From: Halalkaliarchaeum desulfuricum
GTDB lineage: Archaea; Halobacteriota; Halobacteria; Halobacteriales; Haloferacaceae
Direction: 5' to 3'
NCBI RefSeq assembly: GCF_002952775.1
Contig: NZ_CP025066.1
Coordinates: 2,046,001-2,110,000 of the forward strand
DNA: 64,000 nt
Below, piece by piece: positions 17,204-26,823 of this stretch. Under the pieces are notes generated by a model, which was not told where the DNA came from, made no database searches, and saw only the letters and a program-made list of their open reading frames with translations. Both the position numbers and the translations under genes were made by a program. Within the stretch, counting starts at the first letter, position 1; every line of letters starts with the position of its first letter.

Positions 17204-18160
17204 ATGAGTTTACGACGATTTATCCTCAAGCGGTTCCTGGCGATCATCCCGATACTGTTCGGTGTTTCAGTAATTACGTTCGCGCTCGTCCACTATACCC
17301 CGGGTGATCCGGTCCAGCAGATGGTCGGGTTAAATCCCGATATGACGGAAGCCGAGCGGCAAGCGATCCGTCGTCGGTACGGCCTCCACCGGCCGGCCTA
17401 CGAGCAGTATTTCCACTGGATGGCGAACGTGTTACAGGGTGATTTCGGCCGGGTGTACAGTTCGGGCCGTGACGTCGGCACGATCGTTCTGATGCGGCTC
17501 CCTGAAACGATCGCGCTGGGCATCTTCGGGTGGGTGTTCGCGCTGGGTATCGCGATCCCGACCGGGATTTACGCGGCCGTGAAGAAGGATCAGCTGGGCG
17601 ACACCGTCAGCCGGTTCCTGGCCCTGTCGGGCATCTCGATCCCGAACTTCTGGCTCGGGCTGATGTTGATCCTGTTTTTCGCGTTGATCCTGGATCTCTG
17701 GCCCGTGTTACCGCCCTCGCGTCAGCCGTTGCATAGCCCCGAGATGCTGTGGTATCTCATCCTCCCGGGCGTCACGGTGGGGACGGCCTCGGCAGCAGCG
17801 ATCATGCGTGTGATGCGTACGTCGATGGCCGAAGAAATGAACAAGGACTACGTAACGGCAGCTCGTGCGAAAGGCCTCCCCGAGCGTAAAGTCGTCTTGA
17901 AACACGTGCTCCGCAACTCGCTGATCTCCGTCGTGACGCTTGCGGCGCTTCTCACGGCGGGGATCGTCAGCGGGTCGATCGTCGTCGAGGTCGTGTTCAA
18001 CTGGCCCGGTCTCGGCCGGGAGTTCATCGACGCGCTGACCCAAAACGAGATCGACCTCATCATGGCGATCACGCTCGTGACGGGCATCGCGATCATCATC
18101 GCGAACCTGGTTGCAGACATCATGTACGCGGTACTCGATCCGAGGATCAGATATGACTAG
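17204..18160 (+). CDS. Oligo/dipeptide ABC transporter permease (DppB type), set 2
   Basis: A 318-residue permease of classic DppB shape: N-terminal RRFILKRFLAIIPILFGVSV, the conserved YTPGDPVQQMVG loop at about residue 31-42, RRRYGLHRPAYEQYFHWM, and the EAA loop KDYVTAARAKGLPERKVVLKH near 220. It follows the dppA-type gene by 49 bp and overlaps the next permease by 8 bp, so this is one operon. Unlike its set 1 counterpart it starts with ATG and has the normal length. Confidence 0.94.
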   Translation: MSLRRFILKRFLAIIPILFGVSVITFALVHYTPGDPVQQMVGLNPDMTEAERQAIRRRYGLHRPAYEQYFHWMANVLQGDFGRVYSSGRDVGTIVLMRLPETIALGIFGWVFALGIAIPTGIYAAVKKDQLGDTVSRFLALSGISIPNFWLGLMLILFFALILDLWPVLPPSRQPLHSPEMLWYLILPGVTVGTASAAAIMRVMRTSMAEEMNKDYVTAARAKGLPERKVVLKHVLRNSLISVVTLAALLTAGIVSGSIVVEVVFNWPGLGREFIDALTQNEIDLIMAITLVTGIAIIIANLVADIMYAVLDPRIRYD

Positions 18161-19202
18161 CAAATCTCACTCACAGCGGGGTCGGATTCAGGTCACCGGG
18201 TTCGACCCGGCGCGGGTAACGGAACGTGAGCGGATCTCCGACTGGTCGGGCGACATCCAGACCGAGACGGAGAGTCGGTGGGTTCGGGCGTACAAACGGT
18301 TCTTGCGGAACCGGTCCGCGCTCGTCGGACTCGCGGTCGTGTTGCTCATGAGCCTTGCGGCGTTTATGGCTCGGCCGATCGCCGTGTGGGGCGTCACGAT
18401 TCAGCCGTTCGCGCTCGCCCCGTACGACCCGACGACGATCCTCTATCTGACCGAGGATCCGACCGTCAGCGTCTACGACTGGCCGTCGACCGACTACATC
18501 ATGGGCGTCGACGGAAGCGGCCGCGACCTGTTCTCTCGTATCCTCTTTGGCGGCCGGTACAGCATCTCGATCGGGTTCGTCGTGGTCATGTTGACCGCCA
18601 GTGTCGGGATGGTCTACGGGAGCATCTCCGGCTACTACGGCGGCTGGATCGACGAAATCATGATGCGGATCGTCGACACGATCTACGCGTTCCCCGGGAT
18701 CGTCCTGGCGCTGATCATCGTGACGATCTTCGGCGGCGGCTACTGGCAGCTCGTGGCGGCGTTCTCGCTTTTCGGCTGGAACGGCTACGCCCGCATTATG
18801 CGCGGGGAGGTGTTGTCCATCAAGGAAAGCGAGTACGTGAAGGCGGCGAAGGCGCTGGGCGCCCGCGACAGGCGGGTGATCATGCGCCACGTCCTGCCGA
18901 ACGCGATGGCGGAGGTGCTCGTCGTCGCGTCGCTAAACATCGGTACCGTCGTCATCGGGGTCGCGGCGCTCGGCTTCCTCGGGTTGGGGATGCCGCCCGG
19001 CACCGCCGAGTGGGGGACGATGCTCGATCAGACCCGGGAGACGCTGATCCAGGGTCCCGGCGGAGCGATCCCCTGGCACGCCACCGTCTTCCCCGGTGTT
19101 GCGATCTTCCTGTTCGTGATGTCGATGAACATGATCGGTGACGGAATCAACGACGCACTCGACGCACAGGAGACGAGCGTCACTGCGGGAGGTGCCCAGT
19201 AA
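18153..19202 (+). CDS. Oligo/dipeptide ABC transporter permease (DppC type), set 2
   Basis: A 349-residue permease with the DppC features: cytoplasmic N-terminal segment ending RWVRAYKRFLRNRSALVGL (~45-65), the loop YIMGVDGSGRDLFSRILFGGRYS (quoted in part: MGVDGSGRDLFSR), and the EAA loop SEYVKAAKALGARDRRVIMRH near 235. The ATG at 18153 overlaps the preceding permease by 8 bp; an earlier in-frame start lies deep inside that gene and is rejected. Its stop overlaps the next ATG by one base (TAATG). Confidence 0.94.
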   Translation: MTSKSHSQRGRIQVTGFDPARVTERERISDWSGDIQTETESRWVRAYKRFLRNRSALVGLAVVLLMSLAAFMARPIAVWGVTIQPFALAPYDPTTILYLTEDPTVSVYDWPSTDYIMGVDGSGRDLFSRILFGGRYSISIGFVVVMLTASVGMVYGSISGYYGGWIDEIMMRIVDTIYAFPGIVLALIIVTIFGGGYWQLVAAFSLFGWNGYARIMRGEVLSIKESEYVKAAKALGARDRRVIMRHVLPNAMAEVLVVASLNIGTVVIGVAALGFLGLGMPPGTAEWGTMLDQTRETLIQGPGGAIPWHATVFPGVAIFLFVMSMNMIGDGINDALDAQETSVTAGGAQ

Positions 19203-20278
19203 TGGCGCTTCTCGAAGTGAACGATCTGACGGTTCGCTTTTATACCCAGGAGGGGGCCGTCACCGCGGTAGACAACCTCTCGTACCGGATCGAACGCGGC
19301 GAGAAGTTCGGCGTCGTCGGCGAAAGCGGCGCCGGAAAAAGCGTCAGTGCGCTCTCGTTGATGCGGCTCATCGACAACCCCGGACAGATCGAAAGCGGGG
19401 AGATCCTCTTTAAAGGTGAGAACCTCCTGGATATGACAGAGCAGGAGGTTCGGGCGATCCGCGGCAACGACATCGCCATGATCTTCCAGGACGCCCAGAC
19501 CGCGCTGAACCCCGTGTACACGGTCGGGGATCAGATCGGCGAAGCGCTCAGACACCACCTCGATTACAGCGAAGGCGAGGCCCGCGAACGCACGATACAG
19601 CTGCTCGATAAGGTCGGCATCCCCGAAGCGGAGACGCGGTACTCCGATTACCCTCACGAGTTCTCCGGCGGGATGCAACAGCGGGCGATCATCGCGATGG
19701 CACTGTCGTGTGACCCAGAACTCATCATCGCCGACGAGCCGACCACCGCGCTGGACGTGACCATCGAGACGAAGATCCTCAATCTCATCGAGGATCTCGC
19801 AGACGATATGGGGACGGCGGTGCAGCTCATCACCCACGACCTCGGCGTCATCGCCGAATTCTGTGATCGAGTGATGGTGATGTACGCGGGCAAACCCGTC
19901 GAGAAGGCCCCCGTCGAGGACCTCTATTACGATCCCAAACACCCGTACACGGTGGGACTCATGAGCTCGATCCCGCGGATCGGGGACAAACGCGACCGGC
20001 TACAGACGATCCCCGGGACGATGCCGGACCTGATCGAGCTGCCGCCGGGCTGCAGTTTCCATCCGCGGTGTCCGTTCGCCGAGGAGGCGTGTACGCGAAC
20101 GGAGCCGTCGCTGCTCGACCCAGAGACGGGCGAGCCGGCGACGATCGACTCCGAACGCGGCGCCGCCTGCCTGGAGTATTCGGGGGACCTCACCGGCGGA
20201 CTCGACTACGACATCGTCGTTCGCGAGGAGACGGCCGATCCGACGGCGAGTGCCTCGGGAGGTGGTGGCGATGAGTAG
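19202..20278 (+). CDS. Oligo/dipeptide ABC transporter ATP-binding protein (DppD type), set 2
   Basis: A 358-residue ATPase. Walker [13 protein letters not shown] at about residue 40, signature [16 protein letters not shown] near 155 and Walker [14 protein letters not shown] near 178. The C-terminal oligopeptide domain has [14 protein letters not shown] and a late Cys (GAACLEY). It is translationally coupled to its neighbours: a one-base overlap upstream and an 8-bp overlap downstream. The final ~20 residues are low-complexity ([10 protein letters not shown]). Confidence 0.94.
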   Translation: MALLEVNDLTVRFYTQEGAVTAVDNLSYRIERGEKFGVVGESGAGKSVSALSLMRLIDNPGQIESGEILFKGENLLDMTEQEVRAIRGNDIAMIFQDAQTALNPVYTVGDQIGEALRHHLDYSEGEARERTIQLLDKVGIPEAETRYSDYPHEFSGGMQQRAIIAMALSCDPELIIADEPTTALDVTIETKILNLIEDLADDMGTAVQLITHDLGVIAEFCDRVMVMYAGKPVEKAPVEDLYYDPKHPYTVGLMSSIPRIGDKRDRLQTIPGTMPDLIELPPGCSFHPRCPFAEEACTRTEPSLLDPETGEPATIDSERGAACLEYSGDLTGGLDYDIVVREETADPTASASGGGGDE

Positions 20279-21638
20279 CGAGGAACCGATTTTGCGCGTC
20301 GAGAACCTCGAGAAGTACTACGACACGAGCGAGGGATTCATCGACACGCTACTCGGGGAATCACAGAAGGTGAAGGCTGTCGACGACGTCAGCTTCGAGC
20401 TCATGGAGGGGGAAACCCTCGGCGTCGTCGGCGAATCCGGCTGCGGGAAGTCGACGCTCGGACAGGCGATGATCCGGCTGATCGAACCGACCGGCGGTTC
20501 GGTTTACTACCGGGGCACCGACCTCACCGAGCTATCGAGCAGTGGACTCAGGGACATCCGGAAGAACGTCCAGTACATCTTCCAGGACCCGTATTCGAGC
20601 CTGAACCCCCGGATGACCGTCGGCGACATCATCCGCGAACCGCTCGAGATCCACGACCTCGGCGAGGGCGGCGAGCGGGACGATAGGGTGTACGAACTGC
20701 TGGAAACCGTCGGGCTCAATCCGAGCCACGCGAACAGGTACCCCCACGAGTTCTCCGGGGGGCAAAAACAGCGCATCGGCATCGCCCGCGCGCTCGCGGT
20801 CGATCCCGAGGTCGTGATCTGTGACGAGCCGGTGAGCGCGCTCGACGTGAGTGTCCAGGCACAGATCCTCAACCTGCTCGAGGATCTCCAGGAGGAGTTC
20901 GATCTCTCCTACGTGTTCATCGCCCACGACCTGAGCGTGGTCGAGCACATCTCCGACCGCGTGGGAGTGATGTATCTCGGCAAGGTCGCGGAGATCGGAC
21001 CGACACAGAGCGTCTACGCGCCACCGTACCATCCGTACACAGAAGCGCTTCTGTCGGCGATTCCGGAGCCGGACCCGCTCTGGGAGGGCGATCAGATCTT
21101 CCTGCGCGGCGCGGTCCCCTCGCCGATCGATCCGCCGTCCGGCTGTCGGTTCCACACCCGATGTCCCCGGATCATTCAGGGCGGGGAGTACGATATCGAC
21201 CAGGTACACTGGCGTTCGCTCATGAACCTTCGTCAGCGTGCGCGTTCGGCAGAAACCGCGGCTGCGGTCACTGCGATCGACGAGGACGCCGACGAGGCGA
21301 CGGTCGAACCCGCCGAAATCCCGGAGTCGGAGCTCGAGGAACTGATCCGAGAGGAGTTCGACCTTCCCGACCGTTTCGGCGATCCCGACGCAGACGAGGC
21401 CATCTCTGCGTTCGTCGCCACGCTTCACGACGAGGGTATCACACCGGCCGCTGAAACGATCTCCGAACGGGTAACCTCGCCGTGTGAACGGACCGTTCCG
21501 CCGCTGATCGAGTCGGAGGGGGGATCGGATCACCGCATCGCGTGTCTCCTCTACGACGAGGAGTACGCCGGGATGCCTCCCGAGTTCGTCACCGAGTCGA
21601 CGGAAACGAAGTCGGACGATCCGGTTGCCGGGGACTGA
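20271..21638 (+). CDS. Oligo/dipeptide ABC transporter ATP-binding protein (DppF type), set 2
   Basis: A 455-residue ATPase. Walker [12 protein letters not shown] near residue 52, signature [16 protein letters not shown] near 160, Walker [14 protein letters not shown] near 184. As in the set 1 paralogue, the C-terminal oligopeptide domain is split: [10 protein letters not shown] near 290 is followed by ~110 acidic helical residues before the closing C-ERTVPP...[11 protein letters not shown] portion. The gene ends inside a perfect 27-bp tandem duplication that contains its TGA. It is the last gene of the operon. Confidence 0.94.
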   Translation: MSSEEPILRVENLEKYYDTSEGFIDTLLGESQKVKAVDDVSFELMEGETLGVVGESGCGKSTLGQAMIRLIEPTGGSVYYRGTDLTELSSSGLRDIRKNVQYIFQDPYSSLNPRMTVGDIIREPLEIHDLGEGGERDDRVYELLETVGLNPSHANRYPHEFSGGQKQRIGIARALAVDPEVVICDEPVSALDVSVQAQILNLLEDLQEEFDLSYVFIAHDLSVVEHISDRVGVMYLGKVAEIGPTQSVYAPPYHPYTEALLSAIPEPDPLWEGDQIFLRGAVPSPIDPPSGCRFHTRCPRIIQGGEYDIDQVHWRSLMNLRQRARSAETAAAVTAIDEDADEATVEPAEIPESELEELIREEFDLPDRFGDPDADEAISAFVATLHDEGITPAAETISERVTSPCERTVPPLIESEGGSDHRIACLLYDEEYAGMPPEFVTESTETKSDDPVAGD

Positions 21639-21683
21639 CCGGACGAATCGGTTTCCGGGGACTGACCGGACGAATCGGTTTCC
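21630..21683. repeat. Perfect 27-bp tandem duplication spanning the dppF stop codon
   Basis: Two identical 27-bp units (21630-21656 and 21657-21683) start ggggactgacc and end gtttcc; the first unit contains the gene's TGA at 21636-21638. A diverged partial third unit follows. The period is a multiple of three, so readthrough would meet a second TGA in the same frame. Confidence 0.9.
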
Positions 21684-21764
21684 GGAGACGGATTGGACTC
21701 GACCGCAAGGGGTCTGTCCAACCGAACCGAACGCTTTTACGGGTTTGCGGCCGTAATTCCATCG

Positions 21765-22310
21765 ATGCGTCGGATCTACGAGTCGGAGGCGCTCCGCCGG
21801 GACGACGAGGACAGCTTCAGCCCCGGCGAACAGCGCGACCGCTCTCACGAACCGCTCGCGGTCAAGATGGTCCCCTCCACGTGGCTGAGTCGGGTGTTCG
21901 TTCCACATTGGCTCCGGTATCGCTCCATCAAAATCGACGTTACGAGTCCCAGAAACGAGTATCCGGTCGAGGCCGACGTTCCGTTCCTGGTGCGGATGCG
22001 GAACGTGATGCCGTTCCCGGTGACGGTGCCGGTCCGGTCGCCGGTGCTGTGGACGTGGGACGTCGACGGCGTGACCGAAGCGTCACACGTCGACCTGAAG
22101 AACCCGCCCGACGAGGAACGGGGGTTCGTCTTCGAACGTGGTGAAGAGAAGGTGTTCAGGAAGCGCTGGACCGGGACGTTCCGCGTGTCGGAGTCGGAGT
22201 GGGAACCGGCCGGACCGGGAAAGTACGTCATCGGTGCCGGCCTCAACGTCGAGGACGCCGAGGGGAAGGGGCTGTACAGTCGGACGACGGTTCGGCTGGT
22301 TCCGGAGTAG
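21765..22310 (+). CDS. Conserved haloarchaeal beta-sandwich-like protein
   Basis: A 181-residue soluble protein. After a basic-acidic N-terminus the sequence alternates short strands (SIKIDVTSPRNEYPVEADVPFLVRMRNVMPFPVTVPVR described in parts) and ends with GKYVIGAGLN and SRTTVRLVPE. The pattern resembles an immunoglobulin-like or BsuPI-type beta-sandwich, which is inference. A TATA-like cttttac (about 21733-21739) lies about 28 bp before the ATG at 21765, favouring that start over an upstream in-frame one. Function unknown. Confidence 0.72.
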   Translation: MRRIYESEALRRDDEDSFSPGEQRDRSHEPLAVKMVPSTWLSRVFVPHWLRYRSIKIDVTSPRNEYPVEADVPFLVRMRNVMPFPVTVPVRSPVLWTWDVDGVTEASHVDLKNPPDEERGFVFERGEEKVFRKRWTGTFRVSESEWEPAGPGKYVIGAGLNVEDAEGKGLYSRTTVRLVPE

Positions 22311-22311
22311 C

Positions 22312-23253
22312 CTACGGCCTGATTCCGGTTCCGTCGCCCTCGTCGATCGTTGCCGGATCCAACTCCAGGAGGCGTTCTCCACAGTCGAGACACTCGTAGG
22401 AGATGACCTCGTAGGTCGCACAGCACGACTCTACGACTGCGTCGCCGAACGCGACCTCGCCGTCACAGACGGGACACTGGAGTTGAAACGTCCGCAGCGA
22501 TTCGAGAATCCCGATGCGCTGTTCCAGCGGAACCGAGCGCCAGCGATCCGTTCGTTCCTCGAGCGCGCGGTGGGTCGCGACGTCGACCTGGAGTGCACCC
22601 TCGGAGGGCCACTTCCGGATCCGGCGTCCAACCTTGATCGCCGGGTACTCCCTGTCTTTGAACTCGACTTCGTCGGGTTCGGCGTCGAACACGTCCCCAA
22701 CGGCAGCCCGTTCTGGACGTCCCCCATCGATTGCCGCAAGCTCCTCGTCGACGGCGGCGGCAAACGACTCGGTCAATCGGAGATCGTTGCCGGTCTCGGT
22801 CTGTGTGGTGACACCGACCTCGAGCAGGAACTGCTCGGGATCGACCGCTTCCTCCCGTTGTTTTCTGATCTTCTCGACGGTTTCGAACGACTCCTCTGTG
22901 GCCGTTTTCTCCCCGGTGGTGTCAGTTTCGACGGTCGTCTCCGTGTATCCGGCGGTATCAGTCCTCGTGAAGTCATCCTCCAGTGGATGGTGGTCGAAAT
23001 ACTGCAACACCCAGCCGGGGAGAAACCGTTTCGTCAACTGAGGGGTACCAGGGACCAGATATCCTCTGAGATAGATCGCTACAAAGGAGACGGCGACGAT
23101 CACGGCCGCGGCCCCACGGGATCGGACCGCGGCGAGCGCTCCGAGAACGAGAGCGATGCCCACGTTGACTATCGTACAGGGGATACACCGGTTTTCACCG
23201 GTGTACTCCTCATTTTGAAGCGATCCGACGAGAGAGCGGGGTTGGCTTGCCAT
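22312..23253 (-). CDS. Membrane protein with C-terminal zinc ribbon
   Basis: A 313-residue protein with two N-terminal hydrophobic segments (~25-43 and ~48-65), an acidic cytoplasmic middle, and a C-terminal four-Cys zinc ribbon (CPVC near residue 262 and CLDC near 290, with an extra CC at ~275). A CIPC motif lies just before the first helix. No family recognised. A TATA-like tttttac on the minus strand near 23275-23282 is about 26 bp upstream of the ATG. It ends one base after the convergent neighbour. A membrane-tethered regulatory role is possible but unproven. Confidence 0.72.
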   Translation of the reverse strand: MASQPRSLVGSLQNEEYTGENRCIPCTIVNVGIALVLGALAAVRSRGAAAVIVAVSFVAIYLRGYLVPGTPQLTKRFLPGWVLQYFDHHPLEDDFTRTDTAGYTETTVETDTTGEKTATEESFETVEKIRKQREEAVDPEQFLLEVGVTTQTETGNDLRLTESFAAAVDEELAAIDGGRPERAAVGDVFDAEPDEVEFKDREYPAIKVGRRIRKWPSEGALQVDVATHRALEERTDRWRSVPLEQRIGILESLRTFQLQCPVCDGEVAFGDAVVESCCATYEVISYECLDCGERLLELDPATIDEGDGTGIRP

Positions 23254-23337
23254 ACCGAGGTTTTCTCCCCCTGGGGTAAAAACGGATGCGTCATCCGGAC
23301 CGATATCGCTGCCGGACGAACGCTGGAATGAAGACGC

Positions 23338-23424
23338 CTATTCTTCGGTCGACCGTTTGCGCAGGATCACGATTGCGACGATCGCGACGATCGCGACAAG
23401 TGCGATGAGTTTGGATCGTTTCAT
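23338..23424 (-). CDS. 28-residue single-helix membrane peptide
   Basis: Encodes MKRSKLIALVAIVAIVAIV followed by ILRKRSTEE: a positively charged start, one helix of about 17 hydrophobic residues and a basic-acidic tail. The DNA for the helix is itself a short cga/tcg-type repeat. A strong TATA element (23448-23456 on the minus strand) is centred 28 bp from the ATG, the leaderless geometry typical here. No family known. The promoter and sensible topology argue it is real. Confidence 0.55.
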   Translation of the reverse strand: MKRSKLIALVAIVAIVAIVILRKRSTEE

Positions 23425-23447
23425 TGCGAATGAAAATACGCCGAGCC

Positions 23448-23456
23448 AATATATAG
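23448..23456 (-). promoter_or_regulatory. TATA box for the 28-residue peptide gene
   Basis: Reads ctatatatt on the minus strand, centred 28 bp upstream of the ATG at 23424, in an AT-rich pocket of an otherwise GC-rich region. Its near-palindromic core means it could also drive plus-strand transcription. Confidence 0.65.
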
Positions 23457-23571
23457 TTCTTATAGGTGTTTTTCACACGACCGGTCTCCACCGAGTTGCG
23501 TTCGTCGGCGAATCCGGTCGGGGATGTGCCGACCGTAACGGGTTTGTTCGGGGGTGGTGAACCACCACTGT

Positions 23572-24927
23572 ATGACTGTCACTATCGTCGGCTCCCAGCT
23601 CGGAGACGAGGGCAAGGGCGCCCTCGTCGACATCTGGGGAGGCGACGCCAACGTCGTCGTCCGGTATCAGGGCGGGGACAACGCGGGACACACGGTCGTT
23701 CACGACGGGACCGAGTACAAACTCTCGCTGGTTCCAAGCGGCGCGATTCGGGGAAAGACCGGCGTGCTCGGAAACGGCTGTGTGATCAATCCCCGCACGT
23801 TGTTCTCCGAAATCGACGACCTCCGTGACTGCGGAGTCGACCCGGACGTTCGTCTCGCCAGGCGGGCTCACGTAATTCTCCCGTTTCACCGCGTGCTCGA
23901 CGGAATCGAAGAGGAGGTCAAATCCGACTCCGATCTGGACGCGGGGACGACCGGCCGGGGGATCGGACCGACCTACGAGGACAAGGCGGGCCGCCGCGGC
24001 GTTCGCGTCGGCGACCTGCTGGATCCGGACGTCCTCCGGGAGCGTCTCGAGTACGTCGTCCCACAAAAACGCGCCCTGGCGACCGAGGTGTACGGGCTCG
24101 ACCTCGTCGACGAACACGCAGAGTACGCCGAGGCGTTCGACATCGAAGCACTGTTCGAAGAGTACAGCGAGATCGGTCGACGCCTCGAACGCGAAGAGAT
24201 GACGGTAAACGCGGGGGAGTTCCTCGCCCAACTACGGGAGGGAGGCGAGAACCTCTTGTTCGAGGGTGCCCAGGGGACCAGCATCGACATCGACCACGGG
24301 ATCTACCCGTACGTAACCTCCTCGAATCCGACCGCCGGCGGCGCCTGTGTCGGTTCCGGGCTCGGTCCCTCGGTGATCGGCCGCGGGGAGATCGTCGGCG
24401 TGGTGAAGGCGTACCTCTCCCGGGTCGGCACCGGGCCGCTTCCCACGGAACTGGACGAGGACGAAAACGAGGAGGCGCTCGCCGACGAGATCCGGGAACG
24501 CGGCGGCGAGTTCGGTACGGTTACGGGTCGTCCGCGTCGGATCGGTTGGCTCGACATGCCTATGCTGCGACACGCCTCCCGCGCGAACGGGTTCACGGGG
24601 ATCGGCGTCAATCACGTCGACGTGCTCGCCGGGCTCGAGGAGCTAAAGGTCGGTCACGCGTACGAACTCGACGGCGAGACGGTCGAGACGATGCCGACGA
24701 CGACCGAGGAGTGGGCGCGCTGCGAGCCGGTGTACCGGGAGTTCGAACCGTGGCCCGAGGCCGACTGGGACGCCGTCGCCAAAGAGGGGTACGACGCCCT
24801 GCCGGAGGCCGCTTGCGAGTACCTCTCATATCTTTCCGAAGAAGTCGGCGTGCCGGTGTACGCGGTCGGAATCGGCCCGAACCGCGGGCAGACGGTCGTT
24901 CGCGAAAACCCGTTCGACCTCGTCTGA
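23572..24927 (+). CDS. purA: Adenylosuccinate synthetase
   Basis: Makes adenylosuccinate from IMP, aspartate and GTP, the committed step to AMP. The N-terminal GTP-binding loop GSQLGDEGKGALVD (residues 6-19) carries the catalytic Asp, GDNAGHTVVHDG (~39-50) the catalytic His, TGRGIGPTYEDK near 130 and the GAQGTSIDIDHGIYPYVTSSN region near 235 bind IMP. Length 451 is slightly above average with acidic insertions. The ATG at 23572 is chosen over one six codons upstream because it gives the family start. It is not in an operon with other purine genes. Confidence 0.97.
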   Translation: MTVTIVGSQLGDEGKGALVDIWGGDANVVVRYQGGDNAGHTVVHDGTEYKLSLVPSGAIRGKTGVLGNGCVINPRTLFSEIDDLRDCGVDPDVRLARRAHVILPFHRVLDGIEEEVKSDSDLDAGTTGRGIGPTYEDKAGRRGVRVGDLLDPDVLRERLEYVVPQKRALATEVYGLDLVDEHAEYAEAFDIEALFEEYSEIGRRLEREEMTVNAGEFLAQLREGGENLLFEGAQGTSIDIDHGIYPYVTSSNPTAGGACVGSGLGPSVIGRGEIVGVVKAYLSRVGTGPLPTELDEDENEEALADEIRERGGEFGTVTGRPRRIGWLDMPMLRHASRANGFTGIGVNHVDVLAGLEELKVGHAYELDGETVETMPTTTEEWARCEPVYREFEPWPEADWDAVAKEGYDALPEAACEYLSYLSEEVGVPVYAVGIGPNRGQTVVRENPFDLV

Positions 24928-24968
24928 CTGGACACGAAAAGAGACGCTCTAGCGAGCGGTCCCGCAGA

Positions 24969-25517
24969 TCAGTGTGTGCTGGATTCGAGCACCAGCGTGT
25001 CGTCTTCGAGGTAGTGTTCGATGTGATGGGCGTGTTCTTCCGTGGTCTGGAGGATCTCCCGAAGTTCCTCATCGGTCGTGTAATCGCCCAGGTTGTTGGC
25101 GAGCTGGATGTGTTCGCGAAGCGACTCGATGATGTCGCCGTACATCTCCATGTCGTTCTCCAGCGACGAGCGGATGTCGTAGGCGTCGGGGTCCTCCGGG
25201 GTCACCGTCGCGTGTTCTTCGAAGTTCGCGCCGCCCGAGAGGGGAACCCCGCCCAGCGCCTGGATGCGCTCGGCGAGCACGTCGGCCGCCTCCTCGGCGT
25301 CGCCGGCGGCCTCCCCGAGGAACAGGTGAAGGTCGCGGAACTCCGCTCCCTCGACGATCCAGTGGTGCTTTTTCAGCTGGTGGTAGAGGACGTACGTCGA
25401 TGCCAGGTCCGTCGTCAACGCGTCGATTATCTGCTCGGCTTTGTCCGCCGGGATCCGGAGGGACTCGCTACCTTCGACTTCGCCGTACTGCTGTCGGACG
25501 TGCTTCTGGGTGCTCAT
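24969..25517 (-). CDS. dpsA: DNA-protecting ferritin-like protein DpsA
   Basis: A 182-residue Dps-family protein that stores iron as a ferroxidase dodecamer and protects DNA from oxidative damage. The Dps signature region LYHQLKKHHWIVEGAEFRDLH (quoted in part: KKHHWIVEGAEFRDLH, about residues 49-64) holds the conserved His, and E/D ligands follow in EAAGDAEEAADVLAERI. The length equals the described Halobacterium DpsA. The start at 25517 is preferred over open frame further upstream because MSTQKHVRQQYGEVEG matches the family start. It is divergent from the Old Yellow Enzyme gene; the shared 151-bp gap holds a 14-bp palindrome. Confidence 0.95.
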   Translation of the reverse strand: MSTQKHVRQQYGEVEGSESLRIPADKAEQIIDALTTDLASTYVLYHQLKKHHWIVEGAEFRDLHLFLGEAAGDAEEAADVLAERIQALGGVPLSGGANFEEHATVTPEDPDAYDIRSSLENDMEMYGDIIESLREHIQLANNLGDYTTDEELREILQTTEEHAHHIEHYLEDDTLVLESSTH

Positions 25518-25563
25518 TGCAAACGTAAATTCGGCCGCATCCCCCTTAAAGATTGGTATCTTG

Positions 25564-25577
25564 GAAACTGTAGTTTC
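25564..25577. promoter_or_regulatory. 14-bp inverted repeat in the dpsA / flavin oxidoreductase gap
   Basis: GAAACT-GT-AGTTTC is a perfect palindrome with 6-bp arms and a 2-bp centre. It lies between the divergent dpsA and 25669 genes, upstream of likely promoters on both sides (a ttaaag element near 25545-25553 for dpsA, ttttatc near 25640-25646 for the other). A redox- or iron-responsive operator is plausible. Confidence 0.5.
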
Positions 25578-25668
25578 TGAATCGAAAACAATTATTTTTA
25601 AATTGGAATATCCGTGCCGTGGTTCCGGTTTCAACAGCCGTTTTATCCTGGCGGGCGAACTCCGAGTG

Positions 25669-26754
25669 ATGACCGACTCCCTGTTCGATCCAATACGGTT
25701 GCGCGACACTGAACTGCCGAACCGCGTGATGGTGTCGCCGATGTGTCAGTACTCCTCGAGGGAGGGGATGTCGACCGACTGGCATCAGGTCCACCTGGGC
25801 AGTCGGGCGGTCGGCGGCGCGGGCGTGGTGATGTCGGAAGCGACGGCGGTTTCGCCGGAGGGACGCATCACGCCCCACGACCTCGGCATCTGGAACGACG
25901 ACCAGGCCGACGCGCTCGAGGACGTCGCGGGGTTCATCGCCGACCAAGGATCGGTTCCGGGGATCCAACTGGCCCACGCCGGCCGGAAGGCGTCGACCGA
26001 ACGTCCCTGGGAGGGTGGCGGTCCGGTTGCGCCCGCCGACGGCGGCTGGGACGTCGTCGCACCGAGCGACGAGCCGTGGCCACGGGGGGAGGATCCGGTT
26101 CCGCTGCGGCGGCTCACGCGGGAGGGGATCGCAGACGTCGTCGACGACTTCACCGCCGCCGCCGAGCGCGCTCGACACGCCGGCTTCGAGATCGCCGAGG
26201 TGCACGCCGCCCACGGCTATCTCCTCCACGAGTTTCTCTCGCCGGTGACGAATCGACGGACGGACGCCTATGGCGGTGACTTCGAGGGTCGGACCCGGCT
26301 CCTCAGAGAGGTTACGGCTGCGGTCAGAGAGGTCTGGCCCGACGACAAACCGGTTTTCGTCCGCATATCGGCGACAGACTGGCTGCCGGATCGAGCGTCG
26401 TGGACGCTTTCGGATTCGGTCCGGCTCGCCCCACTGCTCGCGGAGGCCGGCGCCGATCTGATCGACGTCTCGGCGGGCGGCATCCACCCCGATCAGACGG
26501 TTCCCAACTCGGGACCCGGCTATCAGGTGCCGTACGCCGAGGAGATCCGGGAGCGGACCGACGTCCCCGTCGGAGCAGTCGGGAAGATCACGGAGCCGGG
26601 ACACGCTGACGCGCTCGTCCGAAACGGCCGGGCCGACCTCGCGATCCTGGGCCGGGAGTTCCTCCGGGATCCGTACTGGCCGTTGCACGCGGCCGAGGCG
26701 CTCGGTGTCGACGTCGAGTGGCCCCCGCAGTATCGACGCGCGAAACCGAAGTAG
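25669..26754 (+). CDS. NADH:flavin oxidoreductase, Old Yellow Enzyme family
   Basis: A 361-residue FMN-dependent TIM barrel that reduces activated C=C bonds or related electrophiles. It starts MTDSLFDPIRLRDTELPNRVMVSPMCQYSS, of which LPNRVMVSPMCQYSS is the FMN-contact segment. GIQLAHAGRKAS near residue 100 and EVHAAHGYLLHEFLSPVTN near 175 (HAAHGYL) supply the substrate-binding His residues, and the FMN phosphate is held by GAVGKI and ADLAILGREFLRDP near the end. This matches the YqjM subclass. A TATA-like ttttatc at 25640-25646 sits about 26 bp upstream. Divergent from dpsA. Confidence 0.93.
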   Translation: MTDSLFDPIRLRDTELPNRVMVSPMCQYSSREGMSTDWHQVHLGSRAVGGAGVVMSEATAVSPEGRITPHDLGIWNDDQADALEDVAGFIADQGSVPGIQLAHAGRKASTERPWEGGGPVAPADGGWDVVAPSDEPWPRGEDPVPLRRLTREGIADVVDDFTAAAERARHAGFEIAEVHAAHGYLLHEFLSPVTNRRTDAYGGDFEGRTRLLREVTAAVREVWPDDKPVFVRISATDWLPDRASWTLSDSVRLAPLLAEAGADLIDVSAGGIHPDQTVPNSGPGYQVPYAEEIRERTDVPVGAVGKITEPGHADALVRNGRADLAILGREFLRDPYWPLHAAEALGVDVEWPPQYRRAKPK

Positions 26755-26823
26755 ATCGCGCGGCTGTCCTCGTCGAGAGCCCCGGGTCGGTTTTATTTCC
26801 GTCCGCCCCGAAACACGGACGCC

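Noticed and set aside
20532-21908. A 458-residue minus-strand ORF opposite DppF set 2
   Set aside because: Antisense to a gene with intact Walker and signature motifs; composition is that of a shadow frame.
23349-23400. The gcgacgatc-type repeat near 23370-23400 as a regulatory repeat
   Set aside because: It is the coding repeat for the Ala-Ile-Val helix of the 28-residue peptide and needs no other explanation.
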